From the NCBI GenBank assembly GCA_027055635.1, contig JALUMZ010000302.1, positions 1-6,152 of the forward strand: a DNA stretch of 6,152 bases, read 5' to 3'. Below, one piece after another: positions 1-5,948 of the stretch (within the stretch, counting starts at the first letter, position 1; the number at the start of each line of letters is the position of its first letter). The stretch is from Campylobacteraceae bacterium (GTDB lineage Bacteria > Campylobacterota > Campylobacteria > Campylobacterales > Sulfurospirillaceae). The position numbers and the translations under genes are program-made. The notes beneath the pieces were generated by a model. The model searched no databases. It was not told where the DNA came from and saw only the letters and a list, made by a program, of their open reading frames with translations.

Positions 1-36
1 ATATAATATAATACAATCAAACTCTTGGAATACAAT

Positions 37-855
37 TTGAAAATTTCAGCAATAATTCCTAGCTTTAATAGGGAAGAGCATCTACCTATCGCTATAAATT
101 CTATCAAAAATCAAACTTATCATATAGATGAAATTATAATTGTAGATGATGGATCAACTGATAACACACAAAAGGTTTTAAACAAAATTGATAATATAAA
201 AACAATAAGAACAAAAAATTTTGGTGTCGCACACGCTAGAAATATAGGGATAAAAGCATCTAAAAATGAGTGGATTGCTTTTTTAGACAGTGATGATATA
301 TGGATGCAAGATAAAACAGAAAAACAGGTAAATTTTCACAAAAGAAATCAAAATATACTCTTTTCTCATACTGGTGAAAGATGGATAAGAGATGGAAAGA
401 GAGTAAAATATCCAAAATCACTAAAAAAACCACAAGGAGAGTGTTTTTTGCAAAACATCTCTACATGTAAGATAGCTGCAAGTTCAGTATTGATGCATAG
501 AGGTATATTTGAAGAGATTGGATATTTTGATGAAAAACTAAAAGTCTGCGAAGACTATGACTTATGGCTTAGGGTTACACAAAAACAGACTATTGGTCTA
601 ATAGATAAAGAGTTGATAATAAAATTTGCCGGTCACAAACAGTTGTCAACATCTATATTTGCTATAGACAGATACCATATATACTCGCTTCAAAAGCTCT
701 TAAACTCAAAATTTAAAGATGCGATACAACAGGAAATTATAAGAAAATGCAATATCCTTATAAAGGGTGCAAAAAAGCACCAAAACCAGAAAATTTTGGA
801 ATTATATTCAAAAATGATAAGGAATATAGAGTGCCAAATCTTGCCAGAACCATAA
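37..855 (+). CDS. Family 2 glycosyltransferase (GT-A fold), probably for surface glycan synthesis
   Basis: It likely transfers a sugar from a nucleotide-sugar donor to a growing surface polysaccharide or glycan at the cytoplasmic face of the membrane. No membrane segment is visible. Counting from the TTG at 37 (272 residues), the GT-A hallmarks are all present: the N-terminal strand KISAIIPSFNR (2-12), VDDGSTDNT (36-44) for nucleotide binding, the DxD metal site in LDSDD (83-87), and CEDYDLWLR (171-179) with the ED pair that normally carries the catalytic base. There is no ATG start. In-frame TTG codons lie at 25 and 37. I prefer 37 because GGAA at 27-30 is suitably spaced as a weak Shine-Dalgarno and because GT2 proteins commonly begin MKIS. 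An in-frame TAA at 4-6 rules out a longer protein. TATAAT copies at 2-7 and 7-12 could be a -10, but the upstream context is missing. The last 48 bp overlap dctM on the other strand. Donor and acceptor cannot be predicted. Confidence 0.88.
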   Translation: MKISAIIPSFNREEHLPIAINSIKNQTYHIDEIIIVDDGSTDNTQKVLNKIDNIKTIRTKNFGVAHARNIGIKASKNEWIAFLDSDDIWMQDKTEKQVNFHKRNQNILFSHTGERWIRDGKRVKYPKSLKKPQGECFLQNISTCKIAASSVLMHRGIFEEIGYFDEKLKVCEDYDLWLRVTQKQTIGLIDKELIIKFAGHKQLSTSIFAIDRYHIYSLQKLLNSKFKDAIQQEIIRKCNILIKGAKKHQNQKILELYSKMIRNIECQILPEP

Positions 856-2079
856 AAGTACAGCCGTTCCTAGCATAATAAGCACAAAAGGCCACACGCC
901 TTTGACTATCTCGGTTATTTTAGCATTTGAAATAGCTTGTATGATAAATAGATTCATACCAACCGGTGGTGTGATAAGTGCAGTCTCTATCAAAATAACA
1001 AAGAAAAGCCCGAACCAAATACCGTCTATCCCTTTTTCCATGATAGCAGGAAAAAGTACAGGCACCATAATCAAAAGCATAGATAGCGACTCTAAAAAGA
1101 ATCCTACTATTAAAAGCACTAGACCGATAGCAAAGATAAATATGGTTGGATTTGTGATGTTTTCAATCAGTAGTTCAGATACATTTTGAGGTATCATATA
1201 TAGTGTTATCGCATAAGAAAATACTTTAGCTCCAGCTATGATCATAAATATCATAATAGTAGTCTTTGCCGAATCATACACCGCATCTCTAAGTTTTGCA
1301 AAATTCATCCTGCCCATAGCAAAAGTGACGATCATAGACATGATAAAACCAACTCCGGCACTCTCAGAAGGTGTGGCAATTCCTGCATAGATGGAGCCTA
1401 TAACAGAAGTTGCTACTAGTATAGTCGGGAAAGCCCTTAGACTAGCTTTGTATCTTTGTTGCCAACTTGCTTTTTCTATAGGGTGGTAGTTCTTGCTTAT
1501 CTTTGAATAAAGCACACTATAAGTGATAAAAACCACTATCAAAAAGAGTCCGGGACCAATTCCTGCCAAAAAGAGTTTTGGTATAGAGGTTTCTGATATT
1601 ACTCCATAGATGATGAGAGGTATAGAAGGAGGTATCATAATCCCCAAAGTTCCACCTGCTGCCAAAAGACCATATACGAAATGTCTTGGATATCCTCTTT
1701 TAGTCATCTCAGGAATTGCAACAGTACCTATGGTAGCTGCTGTTGCTACGCTAGAGCCTGAGACTGCTGAAAATATACCACAAGACAGAATCGTAGCAAC
1801 ACCAAGACCTCCTGGAAAATGTCCTATCCAGCTCTGCACTGCTTCAAACAAATCTTTTCCGACTTTTCCTTTGAGCAGAACATTTGACATCAATAAAAAC
1901 ATAGGAACAGCGAGAAGTTCAAAGCTGTCCATAGTGCCATATAATCTTTGAGGAATTGCATTAAGCGGCAGGGGATAATACGCTAAAAGAGCCGCACCAA
2001 GCCCTGCAAGAGCAAAGGCAACAGGAACTCTCATAACTAATACAATAATCAATATAAAAAGAATGATAAAAGCTGTCAT
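808..2079 (-). CDS. dctM: TRAP transporter large permease subunit, DctM family
   Basis: This is the ion-coupled transport channel of a tripartite ATP-independent periplasmic (TRAP) transporter in the inner membrane, working with the DctQ and DctP proteins encoded just upstream. The 423-residue protein has the usual length of the family and is almost wholly hydrophobic, with about a dozen predicted membrane segments. Family hallmarks include the N-terminal segment ending MRVPVAFALAG (about 16-26), SGSSVATAA (107-115), GTLGIMIPPSIP (143-154) and the related second-half motif TPPVGMN (370-376). SGSS and TPPVG type loops are known to lie near the cation and substrate sites. The ATG overlaps the dctQ stop by one base (TAATG), and the GAGAG just upstream lies inside dctQ, so translation is probably coupled. 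The C-terminus is normal (WFWQDLALYIP), although the final 48 bp run antisense to the glycosyltransferase gene. No terminator is visible after it. Confidence 0.96.
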   Translation of the reverse strand: MTAFIILFILIIVLVMRVPVAFALAGLGAALLAYYPLPLNAIPQRLYGTMDSFELLAVPMFLLMSNVLLKGKVGKDLFEAVQSWIGHFPGGLGVATILSCGIFSAVSGSSVATAATIGTVAIPEMTKRGYPRHFVYGLLAAGGTLGIMIPPSIPLIIYGVISETSIPKLFLAGIGPGLFLIVVFITYSVLYSKISKNYHPIEKASWQQRYKASLRAFPTILVATSVIGSIYAGIATPSESAGVGFIMSMIVTFAMGRMNFAKLRDAVYDSAKTTIMIFMIIAGAKVFSYAITLYMIPQNVSELLIENITNPTIFIFAIGLVLLIVGFFLESLSMLLIMVPVLFPAIMEKGIDGIWFGLFFVILIETALITPPVGMNLFIIQAISNAKITEIVKGVWPFVLIMLGTAVLLWFWQDLALYIPYHF

Positions 2080-2594
2080 TACACGCTCTCTTTTATCATC
2101 TCTAATTCACTATTTGGCTCTATACCAATAGTCCAAACTTTTATAATTTCAACAATAACCTGAAAAAACAGGATCAAAAAACCGACCCAAATAGAGGCTT
2201 GCGTAAACCACTTTGGAAGGGACAAAAATGTATCCGTATGGTGACCTTTAAGTGTGGAATCTAACCATATTTCAAAACCATAATAGACAACAATTATACT
2301 AAAAGTGATGATAACCAATAGCGAAAATGTCTCTAATATTTTTCTTATAAGAGACTCGGGATTTTTAAAAGCTATATCGATAACTATCATATCTTTGTGT
2401 TTGAGTGCAAATGCTATACCTATATAAGTCGCCCAAATTTGGCTTATAGATGAGACTTCATCAACCCAAATAGTAGGACTGTCAAAAACATACCTCATAA
2501 AAACTTCATAAGTCACAATTATACCTATGAAGAAAAATAGCCAAGCAGACAACTTTCCAAAAAATTCTGATACAGTATCAATAGTTTTAATCAT
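2079..2594 (-). CDS. dctQ: TRAP transporter small permease subunit, DctQ family
   Basis: This is the small integral membrane subunit that pairs with DctM to form the TRAP membrane complex. The 171-residue protein shows the expected four hydrophobic segments, at roughly 17-36, 48-64, 88-110 and 130-153. It carries the family signature around the first loop, EVFMRYVFDSPTIWVDEVS (30-48), with conserved Glu30, Arg34, Pro40, Trp43 and Glu46. The gene starts 53 bp after the dctP stop, behind a hairpin, and has only a weak purine-rich Shine-Dalgarno (AAAGA), so its translation may be lower than that of dctP. It ends in a one-base overlap with dctM. Sequence identity among small TRAP subunits is low, so the assignment rests on the signature, the topology and the P-Q-M gene order together. 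Confidence 0.94.
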   Translation of the reverse strand: MIKTIDTVSEFFGKLSAWLFFFIGIIVTYEVFMRYVFDSPTIWVDEVSSISQIWATYIGIAFALKHKDMIVIDIAFKNPESLIRKILETFSLLVIITFSIIVVYYGFEIWLDSTLKGHHTDTFLSLPKWFTQASIWVGFLILFFQVIVEIIKVWTIGIEPNSELEMIKESV

Positions 2595-2609
2595 TTTAAT
2601 CTTTATATT

Positions 2610-2635
2610 AGCAAGAGACTATTAAATCTCTTGCT
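2610..2635 (-). promoter_or_regulatory. Hairpin between dctP and dctQ, possible 3'-end stabiliser or attenuator
   Basis: AGCAAGAGA (2610-2618) and TCTCTTGCT (2627-2635) form a perfect 9-bp stem around an 8-nt loop. It begins 12 nt after the dctP stop and ends 15 nt before the dctQ start. In the transcribed direction it is followed by AATATAAAG rather than a U-run, so it is not a standard intrinsic terminator. Its position fits a stem that protects the dctP message or limits read-through, giving more binding protein than membrane subunits. That role is inferred from the position only. Confidence 0.6.
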
Positions 2636-2647
2636 TTAGTTTTGTAT

Positions 2648-3646
2648 CTATTTGCCTGCGGCATCTTTTCTTGCAGCTTCAATAACTTCTTTACCTAATT
2701 CACCCGTTGCTTTTATAAATCTTTTGGTTACAGGTTTTGATATTGTTTGCCATTGTGCTCTCTCCTGTGGAGTCAATCTTACTACATTTATCTTGCTTTC
2801 TAACTCTTTTGCTAGCTTATCCTCTCCTGAATATACTTGGTCTCTTAAATGTTTTTCTACAACTGATGCAGCATCAAGTATAACTTTTTGATTTTTTGCA
2901 CTCAATGAATTGAAAAAATCATTATTTATAATTGCAACGAACTCTATAACACTATCATAAGATAGCGTAACATTTTTCATTACTTCATATAGTTTTCTAC
3001 TCTTAACTGCTGAAAGACCTGTCATACCAACATCAACTGCATGTTGCTGATAAGCCAAAAATTGCTTTGAACCTGACATAATAGTAGGATATCCACCTGC
3101 TTGTTCAACTGTCCAACCAAGTATTTTTCCATAAGTTCTTACTTTTTTTCCTTTTAAATCAGCCGGAACTCTTATAGGCTTTCCATTATTTAAATAAACA
3201 TTATGGCTATATGCTTGCCACCACAAGACTTTTGCACCAGTCTCTTTTAGAATTGCTTTATCCAAAATAGACCTCATATGAGATCCATTTCTAACTGAAG
3301 CTCTTAGAGCTGCTTCATCTTTAAAGAAAAATGGAAGAGATACAACATCAACGATAGGAACTGACCCTGTAAATCTAAGCATTAAAGCTGAACCTGCTTC
3401 GACTGCTCCACTTCCAACAGCTCCGGGAACTTGTTTGTCTTTGTAGAGTTGTGCTGAAGGGAAAATAACAACTTTAATCTCACCATTTGTGCCTTTTTCA
3501 ACCAATTTTTTAAACTCTAGCCAATTTTGACCAAGTGAATGTTTTATAGGTAACTGTAGAGTTACTCTCATAGTTTTTGCTGCACTCAAGACTGAAGTTG
3601 TAGCAAATAAAACCAATATACTTAAAAATATATTTCTTATCTTCAT
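2648..3646 (-). CDS. dctP: TRAP transporter periplasmic solute-binding protein, DctP family
   Basis: This is the periplasmic receptor that captures the substrate and delivers it to the DctQM membrane complex. The 332-residue precursor has a clear Sec signal peptide: basic MKIR, a hydrophobic core at about 6-20, and a probable cleavage after VLSA or VLSAA (22-23). The mature part matches DctP: LPIKHSLGQNW (32-42), a FPSAQLYKDKQV segment (62-73), VVSLPFFFKD (101-110), and DLKGKKVRTYG (163-173). Arg170 in that last motif is the position that normally binds the substrate carboxylate, so an organic acid ligand is likely. A good Shine-Dalgarno AAGGAT lies 5 nt before the ATG. It is the first gene of dctPQM, 120 bp downstream of the CoA-transferase gene, with its own candidate promoter. 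The exact ligand cannot be read from the sequence. The two upstream enzymes point to a hydroxylated dicarboxylic acid. Confidence 0.95.
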   Translation of the reverse strand: MKIRNIFLSILVLFATTSVLSAAKTMRVTLQLPIKHSLGQNWLEFKKLVEKGTNGEIKVVIFPSAQLYKDKQVPGAVGSGAVEAGSALMLRFTGSVPIVDVVSLPFFFKDEAALRASVRNGSHMRSILDKAILKETGAKVLWWQAYSHNVYLNNGKPIRVPADLKGKKVRTYGKILGWTVEQAGGYPTIMSGSKQFLAYQQHAVDVGMTGLSAVKSRKLYEVMKNVTLSYDSVIEFVAIINNDFFNSLSAKNQKVILDAASVVEKHLRDQVYSGEDKLAKELESKINVVRLTPQERAQWQTISKPVTKRFIKATGELGKEVIEAARKDAAGK

Positions 3647-3676
3647 TTTCTATCCTTTTTAGAAATTTTAGTTCTT

Positions 3677-3706
3677 ATTCTAATATAAAACATTGTAACT
3701 TGTCAA
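3677..3706 (-). promoter_or_regulatory. Candidate sigma-70 promoter for dctPQM
   Basis: On the minus strand, TTGACA (3701-3706) is followed after 18 bp by TAGAAT (3677-3682). This predicts a transcript start near 3670 and a leader of about 24 nt that contains the AAGGAT ribosome site of dctP. It lies in the 120-bp gap after the CoA-transferase stop. No terminator is visible in this gap, so dctPQM may also be transcribed by read-through from the two enzyme genes. Confidence 0.5.
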
Positions 3707-3760
3707 TATTTTTTATATAGTTTTAAAAGATATTGTATAAAAGTTTCAAATAGTTACAAA
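3693..3760. promoter_or_regulatory. Repeated GTTACAA-type motifs, possible regulator binding sites
   Basis: GTTTCAAA (3743-3750) and GTTACAAA (3753-3760) form a direct repeat spaced exactly 10 bp, about one helical turn. A third copy in the opposite orientation, TTGTAACT (3693-3700), falls in the spacer of the candidate dctP promoter. Ten-bp direct repeats are typical of OmpR/PhoB-type response regulators, and the pair resembles the GTTTC-type box reported for the Campylobacter PhosR regulator. The gap is very AT-rich, so chance repeats are possible. Confidence 0.3.
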
Positions 3761-3766
3761 ATTGTT

Positions 3767-4966
3767 CTAAATTATACCCTCTTTTTTCATTTCTTCTATC
3801 TGTTTGGTGCTAAAACCCAATACATCATGATATATCTCTTTGTTATCAGCACCTAAACTTTTACCCGCCCATTTGATTTTTCCGGGAGTTTTACTAAACT
3901 TTGGCATTATACCCGGAACTTTTAAATCATCTTTTTCATTTATCTTTACATTTTGTATCATATCTCTTGCTTCAAAATGGGGATCATTAAACATATCTTC
4001 TACGCTGTATATCTTTCCTGCTGGGATTTTGTACTCATCCAAAATCTTCAAAGCACTATCTATATCCATAGTTTTAGTCCACTGCTCTATCTGTTCATCT
4101 AGGTATTTCATGTTTTTGGCTCTGCCGTCATTTGATGCAAACTCTTCGTTTTGTGCCAAATCATCTCGATTCATCGCTTCACACAAACGCTTAAATATGC
4201 TATCACCATTTGCTCCTATCACCACATATTTGCCATCTTTGCAAAGATAGATATTTGATGGTGCGATTCCCGGAAGCGTACTTCCCGTCCTCTCTCTGAT
4301 ATATTTAAAATGGTCAAATTCAGGAACCATACTCTCCATCATACTAAAAACAGCCTCATATAAAGCTACATCTATATATTGCCCTTCACCACCTTTTATA
4401 TCTCTATGGTAAAGAGCCATCATAGCACTCATGACAGCATATATAGCAGAGATAGAGTCACCTATACTTATGCCCGTTCTAACTGGCGGAAGATCTGGGT
4501 AACCGCTAAGATACCTTATGCCTCCCATAGCCTCACCTATACTTCCAAAACCCGGTTTTGAACTGTATGGTCCATACTGTCCATAGCCTGAAATTCGTAC
4601 CATTATAATCTTTGGATTTATCTTTTTCAAATCCTCATAGCCTATTCCCCACTTTTCTAAAGTGCCTGGTTTAAAATTTTCTATAATGACATCAACTTCT
4701 TTGGCCAATTTTTTGATGACCTCACTTCCCTCTTTTGTCCTTAGATTTAGGGTGATACATTTTTTGTTTCTTGATTGGACATACCACCAAAGAGAAGTCC
4801 CATCTTTTAAAAGTCGCCATTTTCTCAGCGGGTCTCCCACTTTTGGGGGTTCTACTTTTATAACCTCTGCACCAAAATCACCAAAAAGTCTCCCTGCAAA
4901 AGGACCTGCTATGAGAGAGCCTAACTCTAAAACTTTTACTCCATCTAATGGTTGTTTATTCATCAT
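3767..4966 (-). CDS. Family III (CaiB/BaiF) CoA-transferase, probably activating an organic acid for the adjacent lyase
   Basis: It transfers CoA from an acyl-CoA donor, often succinyl-CoA, to a free carboxylic acid in the cytoplasm. The 399-residue protein covers the whole family: LDGVKVLELGSLIAGPFAGR (7-26), GAEVIKVEPP (32-41), ENFKPGTLEKWGIGYEDL (96-113), and RTGISIGDS (163-171). Asp170 is at the position of the catalytic Asp169 of formyl-CoA transferase, which forms the acyl-aspartyl and CoA-thioester intermediates. The start overlaps the lyase stop by 4 bp (ATGA), with GGAG 5 nt upstream. A second ATG directly follows and would serve equally well. Tight coupling with an HMG-CoA-lyase-like gene suggests it makes that enzyme's substrate, for example HMG-CoA or citramalyl-CoA. 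Family III members use many acids (formate, oxalate, carnitine, malate, itaconate, glutarate), and formyl-CoA transferase is a common but unsafe automatic name. Confidence 0.93.
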   Translation of the reverse strand: MMNKQPLDGVKVLELGSLIAGPFAGRLFGDFGAEVIKVEPPKVGDPLRKWRLLKDGTSLWWYVQSRNKKCITLNLRTKEGSEVIKKLAKEVDVIIENFKPGTLEKWGIGYEDLKKINPKIIMVRISGYGQYGPYSSKPGFGSIGEAMGGIRYLSGYPDLPPVRTGISIGDSISAIYAVMSAMMALYHRDIKGGEGQYIDVALYEAVFSMMESMVPEFDHFKYIRERTGSTLPGIAPSNIYLCKDGKYVVIGANGDSIFKRLCEAMNRDDLAQNEEFASNDGRAKNMKYLDEQIEQWTKTMDIDSALKILDEYKIPAGKIYSVEDMFNDPHFEARDMIQNVKINEKDDLKVPGIMPKFSKTPGKIKWAGKSLGADNKEIYHDVLGFSTKQIEEMKKEGII

Positions 4967-5877
4967 TTTTCTCCAATACTACAACTATCTACATATGCCA
5001 TATGGCTTGTTAAAATAGGTTTGATTTTTTCTTGTACGATTTTTACTGTATTTAACAATTTATCCAATTTTATATCTGTTTTTATATCCATATTTTCCAA
5101 CATATTTACTAAGTCTTCGCTAGCGATATTGCCAGCAGCTCCCGGTGCAAAAGGACAACCTCCAAGACCACCAAGGGCAGACTCAAATCTATTCACTCCA
5201 CACTCTAGCGCCATTAAAACATTTGCAAGTCCCATACCTCTTGTATCATGTAGATGGAGTGCAAAATTTATATTTTTAAAATCTTTTTTAAGTTCACTTA
5301 AAACTGCATGCATTTGCAAAGGATTTGCTACTCCTATAGTATCTGCTAGAGTGATACTCTCAACCTCTACATGTAGAGCCTGTTTCACCATCCATTTGAC
5401 CTGTTCTATCGATATATCTCCCTCGTAAGGACAGCCAAAAACAGTAGCAATGGCAAGATTTACTCTAAGATCCGGCAGTTGCTCTCGAAGCTCTCTTAAT
5501 CCCTCAAATGACTCGGCTGGAGTTCTTTTTACATTTGCCATATTATGGGCTTCACTCGCGGAAATAACATAAGTTACCTCCCTCAATCCAAGCTCATAAG
5601 CAACCTTTGCTCCAAAAAGATTTGGTACTAAAGCCACAAACTCTACATCTGTATTTTTGTATTTTTGTATCAGTTTTTGTGTTACCTCTTTTGCATCCTT
5701 CATCTGAGGAATTGCTTTAGGATGAACAAAAGAGGTAATCTCTATCTTTTTAAAGCTTGACTCTATCAACTTATCTATAATATCAAGTTTTAACTCCGTA
5801 GGAATCCACTCTTTTATACTTTGAAAGCCGTCTCTTGGACCAACCTCAATAATTTCAACACTTTTTGGAAAATCCAT
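4963..5877 (-). CDS. Hydroxymethylglutaryl-CoA lyase family (DRE-TIM metallolyase)
   Basis: Family members cleave 3-hydroxy-3-methylglutaryl-CoA to acetyl-CoA and acetoacetate in the cytoplasm using a divalent metal. The 304 residues span the entire TIM barrel. Visible key residues are EVGPRDGFQ (11-19) with catalytic Arg15 and metal ligand Asp16, Glu46 in IEITSFVHP, FGCPYEG (147-153), metal ligands His208 and His210 in HLHD, Cys241 in GGLGGCPFAPGA (the active-site loop cysteine), and metal ligand Asn250. Unlike human HMG-CoA lyase, which has HDTYGQALAN, this protein has HDTRGMGLAN (210-219). That variant occurs in bacterial paralogues that sit beside CaiB-type CoA-transferases, so the acyl group may differ, for example citramalyl-CoA. 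An AAAGGGG ribosome site precedes the ATG. It is the first gene of the block, starts from the promoter at 5910-5921, and overlaps the CoA-transferase gene by 4 bp. Confidence 0.93.
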   Translation of the reverse strand: MDFPKSVEIIEVGPRDGFQSIKEWIPTELKLDIIDKLIESSFKKIEITSFVHPKAIPQMKDAKEVTQKLIQKYKNTDVEFVALVPNLFGAKVAYELGLREVTYVISASEAHNMANVKRTPAESFEGLRELREQLPDLRVNLAIATVFGCPYEGDISIEQVKWMVKQALHVEVESITLADTIGVANPLQMHAVLSELKKDFKNINFALHLHDTRGMGLANVLMALECGVNRFESALGGLGGCPFAPGAAGNIASEDLVNMLENMDIKTDIKLDKLLNTVKIVQEKIKPILTSHMAYVDSCSIGEK

Positions 5878-5909
5878 TTTTACCCCTTTTGGAAAAAGTA
5901 ATAGTGAAG

Positions 5910-5921
5910 ATTATACCAAAA
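5910..5921 (-). promoter_or_regulatory. Extended -10 promoter for the lyase/CoA-transferase genes
   Basis: The minus strand reads TTTTGGTATAAT, with a perfect TATAAT at 5910-5915 preceded by a T-rich stretch, the usual Campylobacterota sigma-70 form without a clear -35. The predicted transcript start is near 5903, giving a leader of about 25 nt that includes the AAAGGGG ribosome site of the lyase gene. It forms one half of a palindrome shared with the aguB promoter. Confidence 0.65.
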
Positions 5922-5929
5922 TTAGATAA

Positions 5930-5941
5930 TTTTGCTATACT
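5930..5941 (+). promoter_or_regulatory. Extended -10 promoter for aguB
   Basis: TTTTGCTATACT has the same T-rich extended -10 form, with TATACT at 5936-5941. The ATG of aguB begins only 7 nt after it, so the predicted transcript start (about 5947-5949) is at or next to the start codon. Confidence 0.6.
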
Positions 5942-5948
5942 TTCAACT

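Larger units (their letters stand above)
5910..5941. repeat. Imperfect palindrome holding both divergent -10 elements
   Basis: ATTATACCAAAATTA (5910-5924) and TAATTTTGCTATACT (5927-5941) are inverted copies matching at 13 of 15 positions around a 2-bp centre (GA). Each arm is one of the two divergent extended -10 promoters. The symmetry could be simply two similar promoters back to back, or an operator that lets one regulator act on both directions. Confidence 0.7.

Noticed and set aside
25..36. TTG at 25 as the glycosyltransferase start
   Set aside because: It has no ribosome site upstream and adds four residues (MEYN) before the conserved MKIS start. It remains possible, but 37 is better supported.
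902..1951. Two plus-strand open frames (902-1189 and 1610-1951) inside dctM
   Set aside because: They lie antisense to a well-conserved membrane protein gene, resemble no family, and have no ribosome site. They are chance open frames.
2610..2635. The dctP-dctQ hairpin as a true intrinsic terminator
   Set aside because: No U-run follows it in the transcribed direction, and dctQM has no convincing promoter after it, so full termination there would silence the permease genes.
2652..2891. Plus-strand open frame opposite the dctP end
   Set aside because: It lies wholly antisense to the conserved DctP C-terminus and has no protein features of its own.
3647..3766. A small gene or terminator in the 120-bp gap before dctP
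   Set aside because: The gap is very AT-rich with no open frame having a ribosome site, and I found no GC-rich stem followed by a U-run.
3840..5428. Plus-strand open frames at 3840-4250, 4379-4561, 4662-5018 and 4952-5428
   Set aside because: All are antisense shadows of the CoA-transferase and lyase genes, which have full-length family motifs. Low-complexity Ser/Phe-rich composition is typical of such shadows.
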